A DNA stretch of 6,793 nucleotides, from assembly GCA_021780095.1 (NCBI GenBank), contig JAJXZK010000005.1, positions 1 through 6,793 of the forward strand, read 5' to 3'. The notes under the pieces are model-generated. The model did no database searches and was not told the origin of the DNA. It saw nothing but the letters and a program-made list of their open reading frames with translations. Positions 1 to 6,028 of this stretch are shown here, one piece after another (positions within the stretch are counted from its first letter, which is position 1; every line of letters begins with the position of its first letter). Made by a program: the position numbers and the translations under genes. Origin of the DNA: Acidobacteriota bacterium (GTDB lineage Bacteria > Acidobacteriota > Terriglobia > Terriglobales > Acidobacteriaceae).

Positions 1-608
1 ACGTCTACCTGCGCGATCCGGAGGCCAGCAAAATTGTTCGCGCCCAATACGCTGAACCCGGCGAGTCCGTCCTGGTTCATCTGTCGAACTTCCGCCCGGT
101 CAAAAGAATTCAAGATGTGATCCGCATCTTTGCCGGGGTAGCCAAAGAAATGCCAGCCAGATTATTGATGGTCGGGGATGGTCCCGAGCGTTCTTCGGCG
201 GAGTGGTTGGCGAAGTCGCTGAATATTAGCGATCGCATCGCCTTCGTTGGCAAGCACGATCAAGTGAACCATCTGTTGCCTGCGGCTGACCTGATGCTGA
301 TGCCGAGCGAGCTGGAATCTTTTGGGCTGGCGGCTCTCGAAGCCATGGCCTGCGAAGTTCCTACCATCGGTACCAATGTCGGCGGGGTGCCGGAATTGAT
401 TCAGGATGGCGTCACTGGCCTGTTGTTTCCTGTTGGCGACGTGGACGCCATGGCCGCCGCTGCCGTCAGTTTGCTGAAGGATCGCGACCGCCTGAATGAA
501 ATGGCGCACGCGGGCCGCCAGGAAGCACAGCGAACCTATTGTGCCTCTCGCGTGATTCCAAAGTATGAGGAATTTTACGAATCGATACTACGCAACTCCG
601 GCCACTGA
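1..608 (+). CDS. bshA: BshA, N-acetyl-alpha-D-glucosaminyl L-malate synthase, C-terminal part (5' end outside window)
   Basis: This cytoplasmic GT4-family retaining glycosyltransferase moves GlcNAc from UDP-GlcNAc onto L-malate, the first step of bacillithiol synthesis. The frame is open from base 3 (V-Y-L-R-D-P...) with no stop upstream, so the start lies outside the window. About 201 residues are visible, roughly the C-terminal half of a family usually about 375-385 aa long. Seen directly: HLSNFRPVKR, a BshA-type signature at the start of the second Rossmann domain; VGDGPER in the nucleotide-sugar region; and the EX7E motif in ESFGLAALEAMA, followed by GTNVGGVPELI and GVTGLLFPVGD, which are typical for UDP-sugar binding in GT4 enzymes. 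The TGA stop is at 606-608. The 3' end overlaps the convergent sensor kinase gene by 34 bp. bshB and bshC are not visible. A related GT4 enzyme is the alternative, but the SNFRPVKR block argues for BshA. Confidence 0.9.
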   Translation, partial: VYLRDPEASKIVRAQYAEPGESVLVHLSNFRPVKRIQDVIRIFAGVAKEMPARLLMVGDGPERSSAEWLAKSLNISDRIAFVGKHDQVNHLLPAADLMLMPSELESFGLAALEAMACEVPTIGTNVGGVPELIQDGVTGLLFPVGDVDAMAAAAVSLLKDRDRLNEMAHAGRQEAQRTYCASRVIPKYEEFYESILRNSGH

Positions 609-1924
609 GTCGCGATGTTGGCAGAATTGATCGGGATAGTCAGGATGACGCGCGTGCCGCGGCCCGGGCGACTGAGAATCTCGAAGCCCGCGTCTGGACC
701 GCAGAGCACCTGCATCCGTTCCCGAACATTGCGCATGCCGACACCTGTGCCTGACTGCAGGAGTCCGCCGCGATGCACCGGCGGCCCGTTTTCCACCGGC
801 ATGCCGACGCCGTCGTCCTCCACTGTGATCACCAGCTTGTCGTTCTGCAGACGGCTGCGCAAGGTTATTGTGCCGCCGCCAATACGCGGCTCCAGCCCAT
901 GCTTAATGCCGTTCTCGATCAGTGGCTGCAGCAGCATGCTGGGTACCAGGATCTCCAGCGTCTCCGGAGCAATATCCTTCACTACGCGCAATTTCTCAAT
1001 CCCAAAGCGCACCACTTCAATGTCGAGGTAATCGTCGGCGAACTGCAATTCCTCCCGCAGCGGCATCAGGTCGTCACGATCCTGCAGCAGCACCCGCAAA
1101 ATACTCGCCAGTTTGACGATCAGTTCGCGCGCCAGTTCCGGCCGAGAGCGCACCAGCGAGGCAATGGAATTGAGCGTGTTGAACAGAAAATGCGGATTGA
1201 TCTGGCGCTGCAGTGCGTCCAGGCGCGCATCCATCAGTAGTCTTCCCTGCTCCTCCAGCTTGCGCTCGATGCGGATCGCATTCCAGATTTTCAGTGGAAT
1301 TCCCACAACCATCGGCGCGCAGAGACAGATAGCCAGAAACAGCAGCCAGCTGTCCGAGTGCAGCGCGAACAACCGGCGCGGGTACAGATCGGAGATCCAG
1401 TTCCGGATCGCCTGCATGCCGAGGATGAGCATCAGCAGCAGAATCTGGCGATCGACTCGCGGGCGCATCAGGTTCCTGCGAATCCAGCGATAAATGCTGA
1501 GGTCGACAAAGGGAGAAAAGGACCAGATGTCTTCCTCGGAAACGAACGCGCGATAGGTGCCGAAGATCAACGCGACAACCAGGTTGAACGGCAAAGTCAG
1601 ATATTCGCGATGCAGCACGGCAGGAATCGAAAGAAACGCCCCGGCGATGATGGCCGGCGTTGTGCCCAGCAACAGCGCCACCAGAATCACCGCTTCAAAG
1701 GAAATATCTGCGGCCAGAAAGTTCGGCACGACCACCCGGACCCACACCCCCAGGGTCAACGGAACGCAGATACACGCCAGCAGTCCCAGCATCTGACCGA
1801 CACTGCGGCGCTTGCTCAGCAGCAGGTTTTTGAACACCATCGACCGTGACAGCGCGCTGGAAAGCGCAGCCGCCACGCCCAGCTTGACCAACAGAGTGAT
1901 CAGAATAAGTTTTGAATCAATCAC
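575..1924 (-). CDS. LytS/YehU-type membrane sensor histidine kinase
   Basis: This 449-aa kinase probably senses a membrane or extracellular cue and phosphorylates a LytTR-type response regulator. The N-terminal ~215 residues hold about six hydrophobic segments (near 6-24, 45-67, 76-100, 112-128, 160-177 and 191-215), resembling a 5TM-LYT-type sensor. A short charged, coiled-coil-like linker (about 217-238) leads to the His_kinase domain (PF06580 type), with phospho-acceptor His245 in INPHFLFNTLNS. The HATPase domain has an N-box (LLQPLIENGIKHGL, about 331-344), G1 (VEDDGVGM, about 368-375) and G2 (GTGVGMRNVRERM, about 392-404), so it looks catalytically complete. The start is GTG at 1922-1924: the nearest upstream ATG (1949-1951) meets an in-frame TAA, and starting at Met29 would remove the first membrane segment. 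A GGAG lies 12 nt upstream, rather far. No response regulator is in the window. The tail after about residue 432 overlaps bshA. Family call is firm; ligand unknown. Confidence 0.92.
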   Translation of the reverse strand: MIDSKLILITLLVKLGVAAALSSALSRSMVFKNLLLSKRRSVGQMLGLLACICVPLTLGVWVRVVVPNFLAADISFEAVILVALLLGTTPAIIAGAFLSIPAVLHREYLTLPFNLVVALIFGTYRAFVSEEDIWSFSPFVDLSIYRWIRRNLMRPRVDRQILLLMLILGMQAIRNWISDLYPRRLFALHSDSWLLFLAICLCAPMVVGIPLKIWNAIRIERKLEEQGRLLMDARLDALQRQINPHFLFNTLNSIASLVRSRPELARELIVKLASILRVLLQDRDDLMPLREELQFADDYLDIEVVRFGIEKLRVVKDIAPETLEILVPSMLLQPLIENGIKHGLEPRIGGGTITLRSRLQNDKLVITVEDDGVGMPVENGPPVHRGGLLQSGTGVGMRNVRERMQVLCGPDAGFEILSRPGRGTRVILTIPINSANIATQWPELRSIDS

Positions 1925-1954
1925 GACTTCACTTTACTCCGTAAGCCACATGGA

Positions 1955-1982
1955 TTCGCAGGGAAGATCGCGGACCTATAAT
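1955..1982 (+). promoter_or_regulatory. Predicted sigma70-type promoter of ribA, probably giving a leaderless mRNA
   Basis: A perfect -10 hexamer TATAAT lies at 1977-1982. Sixteen bases upstream is TTCGCA (1955-1960), which matches 4 of 6 positions of the TTGACA -35 consensus. Transcription would be expected about 7 nt after the -10, at or next to the A of the ribA ATG at 1989. No Shine-Dalgarno sequence precedes that ATG, which fits leaderless initiation. The element lies in the 64-bp gap between the divergent sensor kinase and ribA genes. Inferred from sequence only. Confidence 0.6.
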
Positions 1983-1988
1983 CGAAGT

Positions 1989-2654
1989 ATGCCCTTTGAA
2001 AGTGTGCGCAAAGCTGCTGAGGCCGATTTCCCGACTCGTTGGGGCCATTTCCGTATTTTTGGCTTCGTAGGAACGCGTGCGCCTGATGCCCCCGATCCAG
2101 AATGCAAGGCGGACGCGGCCCAGTCGAGCGCGCCGGAGGAAATGGTGGCCCTCGTCATGGGAGATGTTTCCAGTGCGCCGCCGATCGTTCGCATTCATTC
2201 GCAATGTTTGACAGGAGATGTCTTCGGCTCGTTGCGCTGCGATTGCCGTCTCCAGTTGGAGTTGGCGCTACGCACCATCGCTGAGGAAAGTGCCGGAATC
2301 CTGCTGTACGAACAGCAGGAAGGTCGTGGTATTGGCCTTATGCCAAAGCTGCAAGCCTACGCCCTGCAGGACAAAGGACTGGACACTGTCGAGGCCAACG
2401 AACAGCTTGGATTTAAGGCCGATTGCCGCGGCTATGGGCTCCCCGCGGAGGTACTCAAGCGGATGGGGATTACCGAAGTCCGCCTGATGACGAACAACCC
2501 GGACAAGGTGGCTGCACTGCAATCTGCCGGCATTCGCGTGGTCGAGCGGCTGTCGTCCGTCGTTGAATCCCAGGAAAGCTTCGAAAAATATCTTCAGGTC
2601 AAGCGCGACAAGATGGGCCATATCACCGAGGAAGCGGACTCGGCGAATTCTTAG
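1989..2654 (+). CDS. ribA: GTP cyclohydrolase II, stand-alone RibA
   Basis: This cytosolic zinc enzyme converts GTP to 2,5-diamino-6-ribosylamino-4(3H)-pyrimidinone 5'-phosphate, formate and pyrophosphate, the first step of riboflavin synthesis. The 221-aa protein covers the full stand-alone family length (E. coli RibA is just under 200 aa) and has no DHBP synthase (RibB) domain. The three zinc cysteines are present in SQCLTGDVFGSLRCDC (Cys73, Cys84, Cys86). The active-site block EGRGIGL is followed by KLQAYALQD, whose Tyr124 matches E. coli Tyr105. LGFKADCR supplies the conserved Asp145 and Arg147, and RLMTNNPDKV follows. About 15 extra residues (about 30-50: TRAPDAPDPECK...) lie between the first strands, compared with E. 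coli. The frame stays open far upstream, but ATG 1989 is chosen because it matches the E. coli N-terminus (PTRWGHF against PTPWGDF) and sits 6 nt after a TATAAT. Its stop interlocks with that of the convergent DinB gene. No other riboflavin gene is adjacent. Confidence 0.95.
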   Translation: MPFESVRKAAEADFPTRWGHFRIFGFVGTRAPDAPDPECKADAAQSSAPEEMVALVMGDVSSAPPIVRIHSQCLTGDVFGSLRCDCRLQLELALRTIAEESAGILLYEQQEGRGIGLMPKLQAYALQDKGLDTVEANEQLGFKADCRGYGLPAEVLKRMGITEVRLMTNNPDKVAALQSAGIRVVERLSSVVESQESFEKYLQVKRDKMGHITEEADSANS

Positions 2655-3223
2655 GTCGACGGCTGTTCGCGCATCGCAGACAATATTTTCGCCGTCGTAA
2701 TCGCCTGGCCGACGTGGCGCTGGGTGTGTTCCGCGCAATGAATCAGCAGGCCGGCCACCGTGGTGGGCAACTTCTTGCGTCCCACCTCGCGCAACTCTGA
2801 CCATTTTGCAATGTCCATCGCACGTATCCTCCGCTCTGCATCGCCCAATCCTCCTTCAAACGTCACCAGGAGTGCCTCTTTGCGTCCTTCAGGAAGCATT
2901 TCTTCCGCAAGGGTTTTCAGTTGCGGCGCGCTCAGATGATTCCCCTCCGCGTACGTCAGTAACCGATCCAGGCTGCCTGCGATATGGCGCAGTTGGAACG
3001 CCACTGACCCAAGTCCGTAGGGACGCGCGTGCATCTCACTGTCGCTGAGGGTTCCACACCATCGTGCGATGTCTTCTCGCGCCAGCTCCAGAGCGTGCAG
3101 CACGGCCCGCTGCCCCGCCGGAACCTCCGTCAGCGTGCCGCGCAGCCATGGTTCGGCTCTCCGCGCGGAATCGGATGGACGCGGTGCTCCAGGTGCGGTG
3201 GGATGGGAAGATTCCGACTTCAT
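2651..3223 (-). CDS. DinB/YfiT-like four-helix metal-binding protein
   Basis: This 190-aa protein has the DinB-superfamily pattern: amphipathic helices with a putative metal-binding histidine triad, His80 in FQLRHIAGSLDRLL, and His166 and His170 in AEHTQRHVGQ. DinB/YfiT folds bind a divalent metal. Characterised relatives include thiol-dependent enzymes such as mycothiol-dependent isomerases and bacillithiol S-transferases, while many members have no known function. The first ~25 residues are Pro/Ser-rich and probably disordered. The frame extends upstream to 3328, but that start would lie inside the upstream kinase gene and span its terminator, so ATG at 3221-3223 (MKSESSHP) is preferred; I see no clear Shine-Dalgarno. 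The TAA stop (2651-2653) overlaps the ribA TAG by two bases, antiparallel. Since bshA is about 2 kb away, a bacillithiol-linked role is possible but is inference only. The fold is fairly sure; the reaction is unknown. Confidence 0.82.
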   Translation of the reverse strand: MKSESSHPTAPGAPRPSDSARRAEPWLRGTLTEVPAGQRAVLHALELAREDIARWCGTLSDSEMHARPYGLGSVAFQLRHIAGSLDRLLTYAEGNHLSAPQLKTLAEEMLPEGRKEALLVTFEGGLGDAERRIRAMDIAKWSELREVGRKKLPTTVAGLLIHCAEHTQRHVGQAITTAKILSAMREQPST

Positions 3224-3273
3224 CGCACGTTGAGATGCAGCACCAATGCAAACTGTCGCAAGAATCGCCCTGC

Positions 3274-3306
3274 AAAAGCAACAGGACCGCACTGAAGCGG
3301 CCCTGT
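3274..3306 (-). terminator. Intrinsic terminator after the P-loop kinase gene
   Basis: Read on the minus strand, ACAGGGCCGC (3306-3297), a 6-nt loop TTCAGT, and GCGGTCCTGT (3290-3281) form a 10-bp GC-rich stem with one G-U wobble. This is followed by TGCTTTT (3280-3274), a short T-rich run. The stem begins 18 nt after the kinase stop codon (3325-3327). It separates the kinase gene from the downstream DinB gene on the same strand, so the DinB gene probably has its own promoter in 3224-3273, where I see no convincing hexamers. The T-tract is short and interrupted, so termination may be partial. Confidence 0.7.
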
Positions 3307-3324
3307 CCAGTGGTTGAAAGACTG

Positions 3325-4251
3325 TCACGCCATCGGAATCGCGGGTTGCGGAGAGCCTTCTGCGCTGGCTTTGACCCGCACGACGGTAATTTTATGGAAG
3401 CCTTCTTTGAAGGACGGCGGACGCAGCCGCTCTGCCATGCTGCGCATCGCGGCTTCATTCACCATGTAATCGCGGCGCATGTTTCGCTCCATGCACACCT
3501 CGAACGGCACATCGAAGAAGACGGCGTGCACCTCGTATCCGAAGCTGCGGGCCATCTTGATCCACTGCCGTCTTTCATGCGGCGAAAGATTGGTCGCGTC
3601 GACATAGTTCCACGGCATTTTCGCGATCAGGCGCGCACGCAACAAAGAGCGCAATGTCGAAAACACCAGCCCCTGATAGCGCTGTTCCGTGATGTCGTCG
3701 AATAGAATGCTGCGCAGCATGTCACTGGACAGCGGCGTGACCCCGCGACGTTTGAACCAGGTCGTCTTGCCGGATCCTGGCAATCCAATCGCCAACACCA
3801 CGTAGCCTTTTGGAGATTTCGATGCCTGCAACTCCGCTGGTGGCTGCCCTAGCGATTCTGGCTGCGTCTCCATCACCAAGTTGGGGTTCTGCTCTACAGA
3901 CGAGGATCCCCCCTGGCTTTGCGACTCCGACTTTGGCTCGCGACGGCCACCGGACTGCCCTTCGGAACGGTTTCCATGCCGATTTCTCCAATTCCGGCCC
4001 GACCGTTTTTCGTCGGAGCCGCTGGAGGACACGGCTTCGGGCGCGTCGGCAACAGGAGAGGGCTCCGCACGTTCGACTCGAGCGGGTGATTTCGCTGCAT
4101 CCTCGCGCTCGAGCGATTGAGGATACGACGGTTGTAGTGGTGTTGGTTGGTCTTGCGGAATCTCGTGGCCAATCTTTCCGGTTGATTCGGAATTGTTGGT
4201 CACCGGCTTCTTGCGACGTCTCATTAGTTTTTCGCGCACCCAATCGCGCAT
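3325..4251 (-). CDS. P-loop ATPase/kinase, polynucleotide-kinase-like (AAA_33 type), with disordered N-terminus
   Basis: With the start used here the protein is 308 aa. Residues about 13-146 are low-complexity, rich in Ser, Pro, Gln, Glu and Arg, and probably disordered. The kinase domain runs from about 149 to 293. It has the Walker A motif GLPGSGKT (156-163), SSDMLR (175-180), DATNLSPHERRQW (218-230, the D-x-T-N block of Pnk-like kinases), and an Arg-rich lid RNMRRDYMV (256-264), then RPPSFKEGFHKITVV, a typical ending. Related P-loop kinases phosphorylate polynucleotide 5' ends or small metabolites; the substrate cannot be read from sequence. The basic N-terminus (MRDWVREKLMRRRKK) could touch nucleic acid. 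Start choice is uncertain: ATG 4249-4251 is used; ATG 4267-4269 (MCYKRIM...) is in frame upstream, and neither has a clear Shine-Dalgarno. The frame continues to 4485, but that stretch looks non-coding and holds the gap promoter region. A terminator follows the stop. Transcribed divergently from gap. Confidence 0.8.
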   Translation of the reverse strand: MRDWVREKLMRRRKKPVTNNSESTGKIGHEIPQDQPTPLQPSYPQSLEREDAAKSPARVERAEPSPVADAPEAVSSSGSDEKRSGRNWRNRHGNRSEGQSGGRREPKSESQSQGGSSSVEQNPNLVMETQPESLGQPPAELQASKSPKGYVVLAIGLPGSGKTTWFKRRGVTPLSSDMLRSILFDDITEQRYQGLVFSTLRSLLRARLIAKMPWNYVDATNLSPHERRQWIKMARSFGYEVHAVFFDVPFEVCMERNMRRDYMVNEAAMRSMAERLRPPSFKEGFHKITVVRVKASAEGSPQPAIPMA

Positions 4252-4432
4252 GATGCGCTTGTAACACATTGGCCGCATACGCTGCAAACCGGTCGTCGAT
4301 TTTCTCGGACTTCGCCCTGAAACTGCACTCTCAACAGAGGCGGCCGTTCGAGAAATCCGCCTGCCGCACACCATAACTTCTTTTGCGCGTACATTCCACG
4401 CCAATCCGCACCGTTGCGTGTGTGTCGCATCA

Positions 4433-4448
4433 CGCGGGCAGGCCCGCG
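4433..4448. repeat. GC-rich palindrome upstream of gap, possible operator
   Basis: CGCGGGC-AG-GCCCGCG is a perfect inverted repeat with 7-bp arms and a 2-base centre. It ends 8 bp before a TACAAT hexamer, so it sits where a -35 element would be expected. That placement would suit a dimeric regulator of gap, but no regulator gene is nearby. GC-rich DNA produces such palindromes by chance fairly often. Confidence 0.4.
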
Positions 4449-4456
4449 CGGCGTCG

Positions 4457-4462
4457 TACAAT
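4457..4462 (+). promoter_or_regulatory. Candidate -10 element of gap
   Basis: TACAAT matches 5 of 6 positions of the -10 consensus and would give a leader of about 40 nt before ATG 4512. I see no good -35 hexamer at normal spacing; the palindrome occupies that place. A second candidate, TATATT at 4477-4482, also lacks a -35 element and would put the start within about 25 nt of the ATG, too close to leave a normal leader around the Shine-Dalgarno. Confidence 0.4.
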
Positions 4463-4495
4463 GGGGGTGTATCCACTATATTCATCGTTCATCAC

Positions 4496-4502
4496 AGGAG
4501 GG
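4496..4502 (+). promoter_or_regulatory. Strong Shine-Dalgarno of gap
   Basis: AGGAGGG lies 9 nt before ATG 4512 and is a near-perfect anti-16S match, the strongest ribosome-binding site in the window. It fixes the gap start and fits a highly expressed glycolytic enzyme. Confidence 0.85.
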
Positions 4503-4505
4503 TAA

Positions 4506-5516
<1,011 letters not shown>

Positions 5517-5545
5517 GAAGCAAGATCCCGCCCGATAAAAGACAA

Positions 5546-5585
5546 TCTGGAGATGTTGCAGAGATCCTTTCGCAGCATCTCCAGA
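5546..5585. repeat. Inverted repeat between gap and the RidA-family gene
   Basis: TCTGGAGATGTTGC (5546-5559) pairs with GCAGCATCTCCAGA (5572-5585), giving 14-bp arms with one mismatch that becomes a G-U pair in plus-strand RNA, and a 12-nt loop. The stem starts 29 nt after the gap stop. On the plus strand no U-run follows directly (the nearest is ATTTTC about 18 nt on), so it is not a classic intrinsic terminator; it may protect the gap mRNA 3' end or attenuate readthrough. On the minus strand TTGTCTTTT follows, but no minus-strand gene is present there. Confidence 0.6.
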
Positions 5586-5613
5586 GACCTCTGACTCCAT
5601 CCTGATTTTCTTC

Positions 5614-5617
5614 GGAG
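5614..5617 (+). promoter_or_regulatory. Shine-Dalgarno of the RidA-family gene
   Basis: GGAG lies 7 nt before ATG 5625 and supports that start. The protein from this Met begins with MRQNIPGSSPYEP, as expected for this RidA subgroup. Confidence 0.7.
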
Positions 5618-5624
5618 CAGCACG

Positions 5625-5996
5625 ATGCGACAAAACATTCCTGGCTCATCCCCATACGAACCCATCATTGGATTTTCGCGTGCTGTGCGGATTGGGAACA
5701 CGATTCACGTCTCCGGCACGGGACCCGTCGGTGCCGATCAAGCCAAGGCGGCCGACCAGACCCGCCACGTGCTGACTATCATCCAAAAGATTCTCGAACA
5801 GGCCGGGGCCAGTCTGGAAGACGTGGTGCGCACCCGCATGTACTTGACACACGTCGATGACTGGGAGGCGATTGGCCGAGTCCATGGGGAGTTCTTCGGT
5901 ACGATCCGTCCTGCTGCTACGATGGTCGTGGTTGCCAAGCTGCTGAACCCGGAATGGCGCATTGAAATCGAAGCCGAGGCTGTCATTTCGAAATAG
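5625..5996 (+). CDS. RidA/YjgF/UK114-family protein, subgroup without the catalytic-type arginine
   Basis: The 123-aa length and the motifs GFSRAVRIGNTIHVSGTGPVG, LEDVVRTRMYLTHVDDW and WRIEIEAEAV identify the small trimeric RidA (YjgF/YER057c/UK114) fold. Archetypal RidA hydrolyses reactive enamine/imine intermediates such as 2-aminoacrylate and uses a conserved Arg (Arg105 in E. coli, in PARSC). Here the aligned segment reads RPAATMVVV, with Ala98 where that Arg should be, so imine deaminase activity of the usual type is unlikely. RidA subgroups lacking this Arg are known, often beside amidohydrolase or degradation genes, and their reactions differ or are unknown. The gene has a GGAG ribosome-binding site and is followed after 32 bp, with no terminator, by a creatininase-family gene, suggesting one transcript. 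It should not be annotated as 2-iminobutanoate/2-iminopropanoate deaminase. Confidence 0.9.
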   Translation: MRQNIPGSSPYEPIIGFSRAVRIGNTIHVSGTGPVGADQAKAADQTRHVLTIIQKILEQAGASLEDVVRTRMYLTHVDDWEAIGRVHGEFFGTIRPAATMVVVAKLLNPEWRIEIEAEAVISK

Positions 5997-6019
5997 AAAT
6001 CATAGACCTGATTCAGAAT

Positions 6020-6023
6020 GGAG
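6020..6023 (+). promoter_or_regulatory. Shine-Dalgarno of the creatininase-family gene
   Basis: GGAG lies 5 nt before ATG 6029 and supports that start. The ATG at 6018 is out of frame with the protein. Confidence 0.6.
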
Positions 6024-6028
6024 ATCCG

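Noticed and set aside
1812..1988. N-terminal extension of RibA upstream of Met at 1989
   Set aside because: It overlaps the start of the divergent sensor kinase gene and its promoter region, has no RibA-like residues, and the family N-terminus fits Met at 1989.
1925..1988. FMN riboswitch (RFN element) before ribA
   Set aside because: The gap is only 64 bp, shared with a divergent gene, and does not show the conserved RFN helices; the predicted transcript start is at the ATG.
3224..3328. N-terminal extension of the DinB protein, rich in Cys and Ala and resembling a signal peptide
   Set aside because: It would span the intrinsic terminator and overlap the kinase stop; the DinB domain starts well after Met at 3223.
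3064..3705. 213-codon plus-strand open frame opposite the DinB and kinase genes
   Set aside because: It crosses two real minus-strand genes and their terminator, and its composition (His/Arg/Pro-rich) is that of a shadow frame.
4252..4485. N-terminal extension of the P-loop kinase to 4485
   Set aside because: The added residues have no motif and would run through the gap promoter and palindrome.
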